DNA of 64,000 nt from MED-G105 sp038522945. GTDB lineage: Bacteria; Pseudomonadota; Alphaproteobacteria; Caulobacterales; Parvularculaceae. Position 1 is the stretch's first letter, and each line of letters starts with the position of its first letter. The translations under genes and the position numbers were made by a program. The notes beneath the pieces are model-generated. The model had not been told where the DNA came from, made no database searches, and saw only the letters and a program-made list of their open reading frames with translations. This document shows, piece by piece, positions 17,087 through 26,475 of the stretch. The stretch is from assembly GCA_038522945.1 (NCBI GenBank), contig JBCBJV010000008.1, positions 114,989-178,988 of the forward strand, written 5' to 3'.

Positions 17087-17740
17087 TCAGATTATTTTCT
17101 GGCCGGTTTTCTCCCAGTCTGCCAGAAACGCCGCCAGGCCCTTATCCGTCAACGGATGTTTTGCAAGGCTCTTGATAACCGCTGGTGGCATGGTGGCAAC
17201 GTCCGCTCCCGCCATCGCAGATGCTTTTACATGCATGGGCGAGCGGATTGACGCCGCGAGGATCTCCGTACGGAAATCATAATTGTCATAGATCGCACGG
17301 ATTTCGTGGATGAGTTCCATTCCATCAAGGCCAATATCATCCAGACGCCCTATAAAAGGCGAGATAAAGGTGGCCCCTGCCTTGGCAGCAAGCAGCGCCT
17401 GATTAGCCGAAAAACAAAGGGTGACATTGGTCTTGATGCCTTCTGACGAGAGCGCTTTGCAGGCTGCGATACCCTCCATGGTGAGTGGCAATTTCACCGT
17501 CACGTTGTCAGCGAGTTTAGCGAGTGAAAGGCCCTCTTCTATCATGGCAGCGGTTTGAACGGCGGTGACCTCCGCACTCACTGGACCGTCGACCAGATCA
17601 CAGATTTCTTTTGTCACTTCGCGAATGTCCCTGCCCGACTTCATGATCAGGCTCGGGTTTGTCGTGACCCCATCCACCAGCCCGGTCGGGATCAATGCCC
17701 GGATTTCTTCAACTTCAGCCGTGTCGACAAAGAATTTCAT
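17087..17740 (-). CDS. fsa: Small transaldolase / fructose-6-phosphate aldolase-like protein
   Basis: The 217-residue protein starts MKFFVDTAEVEEI and has TTNPSL near residue 26 and the Schiff-base lysine at position 83 in VKLPLT, as in the small transaldolases (TalC/Fsa subgroup). It moves dihydroxyacetone units between sugar phosphates, or cleaves fructose-6-phosphate. Which of the two activities applies cannot be told from sequence alone. The reading frame extends to 17800, but the conserved start is ATG 17740. It is divergent from korA across a 388-base region. Confidence 0.9.
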   Translation of the reverse strand: MKFFVDTAEVEEIRALIPTGLVDGVTTNPSLIMKSGRDIREVTKEICDLVDGPVSAEVTAVQTAAMIEEGLSLAKLADNVTVKLPLTMEGIAACKALSSEGIKTNVTLCFSANQALLAAKAGATFISPFIGRLDDIGLDGMELIHEIRAIYDNYDFRTEILAASIRSPMHVKASAMAGADVATMPPAVIKSLAKHPLTDKGLAAFLADWEKTGQKII

Positions 17741-18128
17741 GGTTCCGCGCGCCTCATTCGTTAGAATTTTTCTCGTCCCACTGGCGGGGTCGAGCCTCAC
17801 TATTCTTAATTGACCTCGCGGTTACAGGGTTCGCTTGAAGCGGGCAAGCAAACCGTCAGAAAATCCCCACGCATCTTCAAAGTCTCGCAGACATTCTCGC
17901 TTCAATAAACACTTGTCTTACCGGGGCTAACTCGCGTTAGGATAGGGAAGCTGTGCCTGGGAAGGAGCGCGCAGCGAGCACATCGACGGGCCCATGAGTG
18001 CGAGCTGGGAGGCAAAGCTAAAGGGCGCCGCGACGGAGGAACACGAGACGGTCGGCTTTGCTGAACGCTGTAATCGTAAGACAATGATGCGGCGCTGGGG
18101 AAGTCAGACAAACAGGGCAGAGTGAAAC
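17741..18128. other. Divergent intergenic region between fsa and korA
   Basis: This region has no believable protein-coding gene. A 127-residue minus-strand frame at 17902-18285 overlaps korA and is of unlikely composition. The korA-proximal half holds a run of self-complementary segments described as a separate candidate leader. Confidence 0.6.
17927..18061 (+). ncRNA. Candidate structured leader RNA upstream of korA
   Basis: Three hairpins can be drawn in order. (1) CTAAC / GTTAG with a 4-base loop (17927-17940). (2) An outer GCCT / AGGC (17955-58, 18010-13) enclosing CAGC / GCTG and GCAC / GTGC, which are separated by symmetric GA/GA steps (17972-18007). (3) GCAAAGC / GCTTTGC (18012-18018, 18055-18061). 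The GA/GA step inside a helix is a feature of folded RNAs. I matched it to no riboswitch family, and hairpins of this length also occur by chance; covariation has not been tested. Confidence 0.25.
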
Positions 18129-20024
18129 ATGACTGAAATGCACACGCCGGCCTCGGTAGTTGTCCGCTTCGCTGGCGATTCAGGCGATGGGATCCAATTG
18201 CTGGGCAGCCGATTTGCCGATGCAACGGCCTTTGCGGGGGCGGACTTTTCAACCTTTCCGGATTTTCCAGCTGAAATCCGGGCACCCGTCGGGACGACCT
18301 TTGGTGTGTCCGCGTTTCAGATCAATCTCGGGTCGCGGCGAATTACAACTGCCGGTGATGAACCCGACGTACTTGTTGCGCTTAACCCAGCCGCTCTTAA
18401 GGTGAACCTGCCGCTCATGCCGTCCGGATCAACGGTTATTCTGAATACAGACGAGTTCAACGAGCGGAACTTTGCCAAGGCGCACATAAAAGAAGATCCG
18501 CGCCATACGGGCGACCTCGACGGTTTCAATGTGATTGACATCCCCATCAAGACACAGACCCTGGAGGCCGTCAGCGACAGCGGTCTTGGCAAACGCGATG
18601 GCGAGCAATGCAAGAACTTTTGGGCTTTGGGCTGCGTCCTTTGGATGTTTGGACATGACCGTGCACCGATAAAATCGTGGATCGAAACAAAGTTCAAAGG
18701 CAAGGATGCCGTTATTGCCGGCAATATGGCCGCGCTGGATGCAGGCCACGCATTTGCCGAAACCGCCGAACTTTCTGCAAGCTTGCCCCAGTATAAACTG
18801 GACGAAGCCCCTCTGCCGCCTGGCGATTACCGCTCGATCACCGGTGCGGAAGCCCTCGCCCTTGGCCTTGCCGCCGCGGGTGAACTGGCTGACCGGCCGA
18901 TGCTGTTTGCGTCGTATCCGATTACGCCTGCGTCGCCGCTATTGCATCACCTCTCACGGATGGCCGAGCACAGCGTTGCCACGTTTCAAGCTGAAGACGA
19001 AATCGCCGCGGCTTGCGCCGCCATTGGCGCGTCCTATGGAGGGTCGATCGGTGTGACCGCGTCGTCGGGTCCCGGGATCGCGCTAAAGACCGAAGCCATT
19101 GGCCTTGCGATTTCAACGGAGCTTCCTCTGGTTGTTGTTAACGCTCAGCGCGGCGGACCTTCCACAGGGCTGCCCACCAAGACTGAGCAATCCGATCTCT
19201 ATCAGGCCGTCTACGGACGAAACGGTGATGCACCGGTCCCTGTAATCGCCGCATCGGGTCCCGGCGACTGCTTCGATGCAGCAATTGAAGCAACCCGCGC
19301 AGCCTTGCGGCATATGACACCGGTCTTTTTGTTGACCGACGGTTACATTCAAAACGCAGCGGGACCTTGGAAGCTACCAGACTTTGAGGCTTATCCACCG
19401 ATCGAAACAAACACTGCGCCCATGGCAGTCACAAGTGCCGCCAGCTCGCAAATGGCAGCCAATGACGATATCAAGACCACAGTCTGGAAGCGTGACGCCG
19501 CGAGCAAAGGCCGCCCCTGGGTGCACCCAGGCACACCGGGTATGGCGCACCGTATCGGCGGTCTTGAGAAGGACGTGCTGACCGGCGACATCTCCTATGA
19601 CGCAGAAAATCATGCAGTCATGAGCCAGTTGCGTGAGGAGAAGGTGGGCGCGGTCGGCAAATTCATCCCTCCTCAAGAGATCGCACAAGGAGACCCCTCC
19701 GGGCCTCTGGTCGTGGTTGGTTGGGGATCCACACACGGCGTTATCTGGCGTGCGGTGGAACGGGCACGGGCTGAAGGCATAAGCGTCGCTCAAGTTCATT
19801 TGCGTTGGCTTAATCCGCTTCCGGAAAATCTGGGTGCGCTTCTCGCCAAGTTTGATCGTATCCTGCTGCCGGAAATGAACATGGGCCAGTGCGCGACGCT
19901 TCTCCGGGATAAGCTGGAGGTACAGGTTGAATCCCTGCCGAAGGTTTCAGGTCAACCCTTCAAGATTGCAGAGATCGTCGACGCAATCCGAGCAAACTAT
20001 CAAGTAGCCACGGCAGCGGAGTAG
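18129..20024 (+). CDS. korA: 2-oxoacid:ferredoxin oxidoreductase subunit alpha (KorA, gamma-alpha fusion)
   Basis: The 631-residue protein is a fusion of the gamma domain (residues about 1-200, with FAGDSGDGIQ near 14) and the alpha domain (about 205-625, with ASYPITPASP and NAQRGGPSTGLPTKTEQSDL). This is the usual form of KorA in aerobic proteobacteria and actinobacteria. With KorB it oxidatively decarboxylates 2-oxoglutarate (or a related 2-oxoacid) to the acyl-CoA while reducing ferredoxin. Two-subunit enzymes like this tolerate oxygen. The ATG start has only a weak ribosome binding site. No ferredoxin gene is near. A small Cys-rich gene stands 7 bases downstream, before korB. Confidence 0.93.
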   Translation: MTEMHTPASVVVRFAGDSGDGIQLLGSRFADATAFAGADFSTFPDFPAEIRAPVGTTFGVSAFQINLGSRRITTAGDEPDVLVALNPAALKVNLPLMPSGSTVILNTDEFNERNFAKAHIKEDPRHTGDLDGFNVIDIPIKTQTLEAVSDSGLGKRDGEQCKNFWALGCVLWMFGHDRAPIKSWIETKFKGKDAVIAGNMAALDAGHAFAETAELSASLPQYKLDEAPLPPGDYRSITGAEALALGLAAAGELADRPMLFASYPITPASPLLHHLSRMAEHSVATFQAEDEIAAACAAIGASYGGSIGVTASSGPGIALKTEAIGLAISTELPLVVVNAQRGGPSTGLPTKTEQSDLYQAVYGRNGDAPVPVIAASGPGDCFDAAIEATRAALRHMTPVFLLTDGYIQNAAGPWKLPDFEAYPPIETNTAPMAVTSAASSQMAANDDIKTTVWKRDAASKGRPWVHPGTPGMAHRIGGLEKDVLTGDISYDAENHAVMSQLREEKVGAVGKFIPPQEIAQGDPSGPLVVVGWGSTHGVIWRAVERARAEGISVAQVHLRWLNPLPENLGALLAKFDRILLPEMNMGQCATLLRDKLEVQVESLPKVSGQPFKIAEIVDAIRANYQVATAAE

Positions 20025-20031
20025 GTACAAA

Positions 20032-20445
20032 ATGTTTCGAGCAACGATTATTCTCTTGGCGTTAGCGTTGCTCGCCGGATTTGCCTTGGCACGGTTCTAT
20101 GATGACCCTGCCCCTGTCCAGAATACTCCCGAGTTGTTGGCCGCCGACATACTCAGTGAGGCCCGACAGACCGTTAAAATCACCCTGGGTCAAGACAATA
20201 TCTGCCTCAACGGCAATGACTATAGCGGTTGCTGCAGCAAAAACAGCGGTGTTCTGAATGTGCTTTAGGGAAAACTGGTGTGTAACAATGGCGAGCTCAG
20301 CCCTAGCTGTTTCCAGGCCCAAAGAAGCCAAATGCGGGGTTGTTGTAGCCATGGTGGCGGGGTGGGTACTGCCGACACTGATGGAACAATCTATTGCAAA
20401 GACGGCACGGTTAGTCCGAGCTGTACTTTGCGCTCATGCCGTTAA
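20032..20445 (+). pseudogene. Small exported Cys-rich repeat protein interrupted by an in-frame TAG
   Basis: The frame starts with ATG and a hydrophobic leader (MFRATIILLALALLAGFALA). After 78 codons it meets TAG at 20266-20268, then continues in the same frame to TAA at 20443-20445. The two sides of the stop are related: GCCSKNSGV then, past the stop, GKLVCNNGELSPSC; and later GCCSHGGGV followed by GTIYCKDGTVSPSC. The stop thus falls inside the first repeat, at the position of an Asp in the second. It lies 7 bases after korA and 18 before korB. Either it is a nonsense mutation, or the TAG is read through, or there is a base error. I do not recognise the family; the leader and Cys pairs suggest a membrane-anchored periplasmic protein with disulphides or metal. 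Confidence 0.6.
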
Positions 20446-20463
20446 AACTCGACGGGAGTTAAT

Positions 20464-21471
20464 ATGAACAAGCCTCTCACAGCCAAAGACTTTGCAACCG
20501 ATCAGGAAGTACGCTGGTGTCCCGGCTGTGGCGACTACGCCATCCTGAAGGCCGTCCAGAAAACGCTTGCTGATATTGAGGCGGACCCGGACAATACCGC
20601 GTTCATTTCAGGCATCGGCTGTTCGTCGCGCTTTCCCTATTATGTGAACGCCTACGGGTTCCACACGATTCACGGCCGCGCGCCTGCGATTGCGACTGGC
20701 CTGAAGCTCAGCCAACCAGACGTCGATGTCTGGCTCGTCACCGGCGACGGCGACGGACTTTCTATTGGCGGCAATCACTTGCTTCACGTCATCAGGCGCA
20801 ATCTGGATCTGCAAATTCTGCTCTTTAACAATGAGATCTATGGCCTAACGAAAGGTCAGTACTCCCCCACATCCCGGCCAGGCACGCGCTCACCCTCCAG
20901 TCCCGGCGGCTCCCTCGATGCCCCGGTATCGCCTTGCGGTTTTGCCTATGGTGCCGGTGCAAAATTCATTGCCCGTGGCATCGACACCGATGCGAAAGGC
21001 CTGCCTTCTATCCTCGCCGCGGCCCACGAATTCAAAGGCGCCGCCTTCGTGGAGCTCTTCCAGAACTGCATCGTCTACAATAAGGACGTCTTCGCGGAAT
21101 TCACCGAGAAAAAAACGGCCCCAACAACCCAGCTCCACGTCGTTCACGGCCAACCGCTGGTCTGGGGAAATGGGACCAAAGGCTTGATTTTCGATCAGTC
21201 GACGTTTGCGTTGAAAGCGATCGACCTCGACAGCGAAGGGAAACCCTCCGAGGGCGAGGTATTGGTTCACGACGAAACCAACAGAACCCTTGCACGGCTA
21301 CTCATCGAAATGCCGCACCCTGAATTCCCGATGGCGCTCGGTGTGATTTATCGCGACACCGAAAGTAATCCTTTCGAAACGGCTTTTTGGGCTAATCACC
21401 CAACAAATGGGGTTAGAACCAAATCAATTGCCCATACCCTTCGCGCGGGAAACACTTGGCAACGAACGTAA
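20464..21471 (+). CDS. korB: 2-oxoacid:ferredoxin oxidoreductase subunit beta (KorB)
   Basis: The 335-residue protein binds thiamine diphosphate (VTGDGDGLSIGGNH, then NNEIYGLTKGQYSPTS) and one [4Fe-4S] cluster, for which Cys19, Cys22 (WCPGCGDY), Cys53 (GIGCSS) and the Cys in LFQNCIVYN are the expected ligands. It is the partner of KorA. GGGAG lies 5 bases before the ATG. Its stop codon shares a base with the next start (TAATG), pointing to translational coupling. Confidence 0.94.
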   Translation: MNKPLTAKDFATDQEVRWCPGCGDYAILKAVQKTLADIEADPDNTAFISGIGCSSRFPYYVNAYGFHTIHGRAPAIATGLKLSQPDVDVWLVTGDGDGLSIGGNHLLHVIRRNLDLQILLFNNEIYGLTKGQYSPTSRPGTRSPSSPGGSLDAPVSPCGFAYGAGAKFIARGIDTDAKGLPSILAAAHEFKGAAFVELFQNCIVYNKDVFAEFTEKKTAPTTQLHVVHGQPLVWGNGTKGLIFDQSTFALKAIDLDSEGKPSEGEVLVHDETNRTLARLLIEMPHPEFPMALGVIYRDTESNPFETAFWANHPTNGVRTKSIAHTLRAGNTWQRT

Positions 21472-21686
21472 TGCCTGACCAGTTCCTTTCCCGCGGCACG
21501 CTGGGAAAACTGGAAATCAGCGAAGAAGACGAATTCGGCGTCGTCGTTCATTGTTGGTTTAACAAAACAATGGATGGGTATGACTGCTATGTCGCCTTCT
21601 TCGGCGACACGCTCCCTGACAACGAACCGGCCACCAAACCTTACGTTTTGAGATACACCGCAACGTCGTTGACCGTGATCAACTAA
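21471..21686 (+). CDS. Small conserved-looking protein coupled to korB, function unknown
   Basis: A 71-residue protein (MPDQFLSRGTLGKLEIS...) with an acidic, aromatic middle containing HCWFNKTMDGYDCYVAFFGD. Its ATG overlaps the korB stop in TAATG; a TTG at 21456 would add five residues. I do not recognise the family. There is no signal peptide and no membrane segment. The length, coupling and regular codon use suggest a real gene that may assist the KorAB enzyme, but this is inference from position only. Confidence 0.6.
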   Translation: MPDQFLSRGTLGKLEISEEDEFGVVVHCWFNKTMDGYDCYVAFFGDTLPDNEPATKPYVLRYTATSLTVIN

Positions 21687-21707
21687 AGAGCACTCAGCAG
21701 TTCAAAA

Positions 21708-22232
21708 TCACTTCGCCCGATCAATCGCCTCAACGATGAGCTTCTTGGCGGTCGCAGCATCCTGCCAGCCACCGATCTTCACCCACTTGCCGGGTTCCAA
21801 ATCCTTATAGTGCTCGAAAAAGTGCTCGATTTGCTGGAGGGTGATTTCCGGCATGTCCGAGTATTCCTCGACCTTGTCGTAACGCCGCGAGAGCGCCGGG
21901 CTCGGAACCGCGATAATCTTCTCATCGAGACCGGAATTGTCTTCCATTAACATCACGCCAATAGGCCGCACATTGATCACACAGCCGGGCACCAGCGGAC
22001 GTGTGTTACAAACGAGGACATCAATCGGGTCGCCATCGTCTGACAACGTATGCGGAACAAATCCGTAGTTCCCCGGATAGGCCATGGGTGTGTAAAGAAA
22101 ACGGTCGACGATGAGCGCGCCGGCTTCCTTGTCCATCTCATACTTGATGGGCTGGCCACCGACAGGCACTTCAATGATTACATTGACGTCGTCGGGCGGT
22201 GTGTCGCCGATAGCAATCGCATCAATTCGCAT
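21708..22232 (-). CDS. ppa: Inorganic pyrophosphatase (family I)
   Basis: The 174-residue cytoplasmic enzyme has the family signature DGDPIDVLV and typical PMAYPGNYGFVPHT. It splits pyrophosphate and so drives biosynthetic reactions such as amino-acid and nucleotide activation. Length is normal for a bacterial family I enzyme. GGAG stands 5 bases before ATG. It converges with the korB operon, with only 21 bases between the stops. Confidence 0.97.
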   Translation of the reverse strand: MRIDAIAIGDTPPDDVNVIIEVPVGGQPIKYEMDKEAGALIVDRFLYTPMAYPGNYGFVPHTLSDDGDPIDVLVCNTRPLVPGCVINVRPIGVMLMEDNSGLDEKIIAVPSPALSRRYDKVEEYSDMPEITLQQIEHFFEHYKDLEPGKWVKIGGWQDAATAKKLIVEAIDRAK

Positions 22233-22331
22233 GGGGTCTCCGCTACTCGTTTGCGGGAGAGTTCATGGTCGAAAAGATGCGCTGGGTCAACGCACGGTGG
22301 GCTTCAATGACCAAGTAGAAGCACTCCAGCT

Positions 22332-23720
22332 TTAGAGGGCAGCCCAGGTTCCGTGAAAGCCCGCGGGCACCCTCTGGGGCAGATCTATCCTTGCGACCGG
22401 ACCATTCGTGAAATTCTTGGCATCAAGGACTACCGCTTGCGAGGTCCCCGCATTTAGGTCTGTCACGAAGGTTGCCACATAGCCGTCGTCTTCACTGGAG
22501 GCATCGTCCCGAGGAGCAAATGCAGGTTCAGAACCGTAGACGCCATCGGGGAAATCGTACTGCTCATAGGTGCCAGACGTCAGGTCATACTTCCGCAAAC
22601 CGGAGTACCGCTGAAGAACGTGGTCGTCCATAACCACATGATAAGAGTAACGGGTTTTGCGTCCTGTCAAATTGGTATTTACGACCGGAAACTCTGAGAG
22701 CGCATCATCAATTTGCTCTTCGCGGCCCTCGCCTGTTTTCATGTTCATGCGCCAGAGAAACGGCTGCGCCCGCAAGGCAAGCACTGAGACCATTGGCGCA
22801 TACGGACCAAACGCTTTCGGGTCAGGTGGAAAGCCATTGTCGACCATCTTACATGCGGCCATGACCACTTCATCCCCCTCTTCCCAGGTATTGATGACGT
22901 GGTAGATATAGCAAGTGGGAAACTCGAACCATTTCGCATCTCCGCCTTTGCGCGGAACCACGCCGAACCGGGTCGGCTGGTCGGCCACTTCGATTTGCCA
23001 CATGCGGTTGCGAATGCCCGCCTCGGTGAAGACGACCGGCAGGTCATGCAAGACGACATAGTTCTCCGTAAGCCCCATATCATGGGGTAAGCGCGGACCA
23101 GGCAAATCCACCGCTTGGAAGTATGTTAGCTCGCTATCTTTCGACACGGAACCAAACCACATTTTCGGCTCGTAAAGCGCATAGTCAAAGAAAACCAATT
23201 CGCCCGTTCGCGGGTCCACTTTAGAATGTGCTGACACATTGTTCGGGAGTTTGCCGCCAAACGTTTCAGTCTTGATTGTTTGCAAGGTATGCGGATCGAC
23301 AGCGACTGGCTGGCCAGAAACATACCAGAGCGCTAGCAATTGCCCACCGTGATAGACAACATCCGTGTTACCCGTATCCTTATAGACGGTCCGACGTTCC
23401 TGGTGGACGGCGGCTTGTTCGAAAATCCCGGGCCTGATCAGTTGCCCAGCTGCCTCAGCCTTGAAGTCCTGGCTCTGGATATAGCGATTGGCATACCGGA
23501 CATTACCATCGTCAAACCAAATGCCATGAAGCATCCCGTCACCGTCGAACCAATGATGCATCCCTTTCGGTTCAACACGAGGGTTCGGCCCATTGCGGAA
23601 ATAAGCGCCGTTTAAGTCTCGCGGGACTTCCCCGTGGACGACAAGATCGCGACTTTCGACCTCCTCGCTGACTGGCCTATACAAGCCCTGAACATAAGGG
23701 TTCGCTTGTTGAACTGACAT
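22332..23720 (-). CDS. Carotenoid oxygenase family protein (RPE65/lignostilbene dioxygenase type)
   Basis: The 462-residue protein begins with the family pattern ...GAYFRNGPNPRVEPK... and MHHWFDGDGMLHG. The expected four iron-binding histidines can be placed in VSAHSKVDP, LPHDMGLTENY, a central His, and the terminal GFHGTWA. Such enzymes cleave a double bond in carotenoids, retinoids or stilbenes with oxygen. No carotenoid synthesis gene is near, so the substrate is open. GGGAG lies 6 bases upstream of ATG. It is the third gene behind two acyl-activating acyltransferases on the same strand (gap 67 bases). Confidence 0.92.
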   Translation of the reverse strand: MSVQQANPYVQGLYRPVSEEVESRDLVVHGEVPRDLNGAYFRNGPNPRVEPKGMHHWFDGDGMLHGIWFDDGNVRYANRYIQSQDFKAEAAGQLIRPGIFEQAAVHQERRTVYKDTGNTDVVYHGGQLLALWYVSGQPVAVDPHTLQTIKTETFGGKLPNNVSAHSKVDPRTGELVFFDYALYEPKMWFGSVSKDSELTYFQAVDLPGPRLPHDMGLTENYVVLHDLPVVFTEAGIRNRMWQIEVADQPTRFGVVPRKGGDAKWFEFPTCYIYHVINTWEEGDEVVMAACKMVDNGFPPDPKAFGPYAPMVSVLALRAQPFLWRMNMKTGEGREEQIDDALSEFPVVNTNLTGRKTRYSYHVVMDDHVLQRYSGLRKYDLTSGTYEQYDFPDGVYGSEPAFAPRDDASSEDDGYVATFVTDLNAGTSQAVVLDAKNFTNGPVARIDLPQRVPAGFHGTWAAL

Positions 23721-23787
23721 GGCCTGCTCCCAAGTTTGCGTGTCACCGAACCATACCTGAGCCGGAGCTGCGTGACGAGCGCGGTTG

Positions 23788-26424
23788 TCAGTTTGATGCG
23801 GCAGAACGCCTCAAGCCCTCTACGCGCAAAAGTATATTTGCCCAAGCTTTGCGAACTAGCCCTTCGCCAAGAGTATAGATTTTCCAGCCTATGATGCCGA
23901 TTAAGACGCCAGACCCGACCCGAACGATATCAATCGGCAGGGCTTCAGACCACTCAACGATCCGACCACGCTGGTGGAGCATGTAAATAAAGTAACTGGC
24001 CGCTGCCGTCGTTGAGAGCACAGGGATAGCCATTCGGGGACAGGGTAACCGTGGGACCAAAACGAGACCGACGATGGCAATAGAAACGAAGACCGTTCTA
24101 GACATATCATCGACATAGAACGTCCGTGTCAAAATAATTGCCATGAGAACGACTAACAATGAATGCCAGGGGTAAATCGTTTGGTCACCGTCTGAAGTAC
24201 CGATCGGGAGCGCACGCCAACTGGCAAGGAATGCTCCACCGGCAAAGAGCCAAGACGCCCAGAATAAATGCTGGCCCTTTTGCGAAAGGACATATTCACC
24301 GAGAAGAAATGGCTCCATTAAAAAGCGCACAAGGATTGCAATCCAAGCAATCAGAACGAAGTACCCCAGTTCGTTGCGCTTTACCCAAGCTCTAATAGGA
24401 CCAAATAAAAGCGGCACACTGACAAGTGCCATTGATTGTACAAATACCTGAATGAACCAGACGCCGAACCCTTTATCTGCCCAGCCAAAATGCGAGACAT
24501 TTCCAATAAGCAGGACATTTTGCCATTCAATCTCCCCTTTTAAAAACTGGAATGACACCAATATCAACCAATATGGGATGAGCACATTTACGATGATCGC
24601 CGTCCACGCCTGGAAAAACTTCCCGTCAAGAAACTGCTTCCACTGGAAACGATAAAAATTGTACCCGGCAAGGAGCAAAAGGGCAGCGGCACCACCCCGG
24701 ACGACCTCCAACCCTGAATGATTCAAAACAACGGCAATGGGCGCGATCGCGCGCAAATAGATCGACGTTTCAATCGTCGCCAGAAAGCCGCTTTTGCGTT
24801 CCTGCGTTTGTGCCAATTCTTTGATTGGCGTGTCTTCCCAGCCTTGTGGCAACATGCCCAGGGCTTCTTCGATGCCGAGAGACACGCCGACAAAACTCAT
24901 GGAGTCACCGTCTAAGCTCGCAAAGCTACTCTCTCCGTCAATTTCCGCTGACGGAAAGAATTCCCTAAACAGGGCGACGAGCTTTGCCTCACGGCTTGGC
25001 GTAACTATTTCCTCTGAGGCGACTTGCGTCTTAGGACTGGAGGGACAATCCTCTTGCTCTGTGGCCCACGTCAAAAGCGTGCGATAGTCAATCTTACCTG
25101 ACGAAAGCAGAGGGTAGGCATCGATATGGCGCATGACGATATTCGCCAAGGGCAAGTTGAATTGATCAGCGATGGCGGCCGCAGTATCGTTATCTAAAAC
25201 TTGATCATCGGAAACCAGAATGAGCTTCCGATCATCGGACACAGCCTTTGCCCTTATTCCATTCGACGCGAGATGAGCCTCTACTGCGTCGAGGTTAAGG
25301 CGTATGCCGAATATTTTCGAAAATCTACTCTTCCGACCGACAATACGAAAAAATCCGTTGGGCTCTTGCACTGCAATGTCGCCTGTTGAAAGACGATCAA
25401 TGGTACGGCCGAGCTGAAGATCGGAACGTCTCTCACCGTAGCCGAGCATGACGTTCGGCCCCTCATAAGTGATTTCCCCCTCTTCACTTGGTGCAACCGG
25501 TTGTCCATCGTCTCGGCACAGAGAAATCCGGCCGCCAGGCACAGCGCGCCCGATGGTCCCTGCTGCCGTCACGGTCTCTTCTCGAGGAACATAGGAAATT
25601 CGGGCCGTCGCTTCGGTTTGGCCGTACATGACAAAAAAGGCCTTGCCTTGATCTTTTGCCCAATGCCCATACTCCCTCACAAGGTCGACAGACAGTTTTC
25701 CGCCTGCTTGGGTGATATACCGCAAGTTATCAAAGGTCTGGTCCCGGAACTTTCGCCGCTCTAGGATATCAAACGTGTAGGGAACACCCGCAAAACTCGT
25801 AGCCCGGCTCGATCTCAAGTGATCGAAGAATTCTGACGCTGTAACATCAACCCGCCCCGGAACAATACTTGCCCCAGTTGCGAGGTGAGAGTTTACAACT
25901 GACAAGCCGTAGCAATAGTGGAGCGGCAGCGTCAGCAAAGCCCGATCAGCGGGTGAGAGTTCCAAATAAGACGCGATCGATCGGGCATTGCTATCCAGGT
26001 TTTCATAGGACAAGCGCACGGCCTTTGCCGTTCCCGACGAGCCAGAGGTGCTGATGACCATGGCAAGATCCGGATGCAAACTTTCGCCGGTCAGCCCCGT
26101 TGGAACAAATTCCAGGTCATCAGTGTCGAGACGGCATTCAAATTCCGGCAGATAGGTCGAACGCAAAGTGGCTGCCAATGTCGTATTGCCCTTTTCGCAG
26201 AGCATCACCGCATGACCGCGGCGCAATAGGCCCAAATAAGCAGCAATTGCCTCGCGAGAGTTGTCAATATGCAAGAGAACGAGTGACTTTGACGCCGGCA
26301 AAGAAGAAGTCAGGTTATCAGAATACTGTGCTAATTCACGATATGTTACTTCGTGTGCACCGTCACTAAGGCAAGTTGCGCTATCAAAACGCTCTAAATC
26401 GGACCAGAAAAAAGTGTTGTGCAT
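23788..26424 (-). CDS. Adenylation - carrier - membrane acyltransferase fusion protein, copy 2
   Basis: An 878-residue chain of three parts. Residues 1 to about 455 are an AMP-forming adenylation domain with the loop ISTSGSSGTAKAV (125-136), YGQTEATARI, STGDIA, GRKSRFSKIFG and the catalytic lysine in SSGKIDYR (about 444). Residues 475-540 are a carrier domain with the phosphopantetheine serine at 508 in LDGDSMSFV. From about 550 the chain is membrane-embedded, with Arg558 and His569 in YLRAIAPIAVVLNH as in the acyltransferase 3 family, and about ten hydrophobic segments. The protein could activate an acid, hold it as a thioester and pass it to an acceptor at the membrane, like DltA, DltC and DltB in one chain. 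The substrate and acceptor are unknown. It follows a paralogue by 51 bases. Confidence 0.88.
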   Translation of the reverse strand: MHNTFFWSDLERFDSATCLSDGAHEVTYRELAQYSDNLTSSLPASKSLVLLHIDNSREAIAAYLGLLRRGHAVMLCEKGNTTLAATLRSTYLPEFECRLDTDDLEFVPTGLTGESLHPDLAMVISTSGSSGTAKAVRLSYENLDSNARSIASYLELSPADRALLTLPLHYCYGLSVVNSHLATGASIVPGRVDVTASEFFDHLRSSRATSFAGVPYTFDILERRKFRDQTFDNLRYITQAGGKLSVDLVREYGHWAKDQGKAFFVMYGQTEATARISYVPREETVTAAGTIGRAVPGGRISLCRDDGQPVAPSEEGEITYEGPNVMLGYGERRSDLQLGRTIDRLSTGDIAVQEPNGFFRIVGRKSRFSKIFGIRLNLDAVEAHLASNGIRAKAVSDDRKLILVSDDQVLDNDTAAAIADQFNLPLANIVMRHIDAYPLLSSGKIDYRTLLTWATEQEDCPSSPKTQVASEEIVTPSREAKLVALFREFFPSAEIDGESSFASLDGDSMSFVGVSLGIEEALGMLPQGWEDTPIKELAQTQERKSGFLATIETSIYLRAIAPIAVVLNHSGLEVVRGGAAALLLLAGYNFYRFQWKQFLDGKFFQAWTAIIVNVLIPYWLILVSFQFLKGEIEWQNVLLIGNVSHFGWADKGFGVWFIQVFVQSMALVSVPLLFGPIRAWVKRNELGYFVLIAWIAILVRFLMEPFLLGEYVLSQKGQHLFWASWLFAGGAFLASWRALPIGTSDGDQTIYPWHSLLVVLMAIILTRTFYVDDMSRTVFVSIAIVGLVLVPRLPCPRMAIPVLSTTAAASYFIYMLHQRGRIVEWSEALPIDIVRVGSGVLIGIIGWKIYTLGEGLVRKAWANILLRVEGLRRSAASN

Positions 26425-26475
26425 AGAATTTGCGGATCAGCGCCCCCTGCAGCCTAAGGACCAACGGCCAAACCA

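Noticed and set aside
17902..18285. A 127-codon minus-strand frame in the fsa-korA spacer
   Set aside because: It overlaps the start of korA, is low in complexity (Arg, Pro, Ser, Cys runs), and has no ribosome binding site or family likeness. The region is better read as leader DNA.
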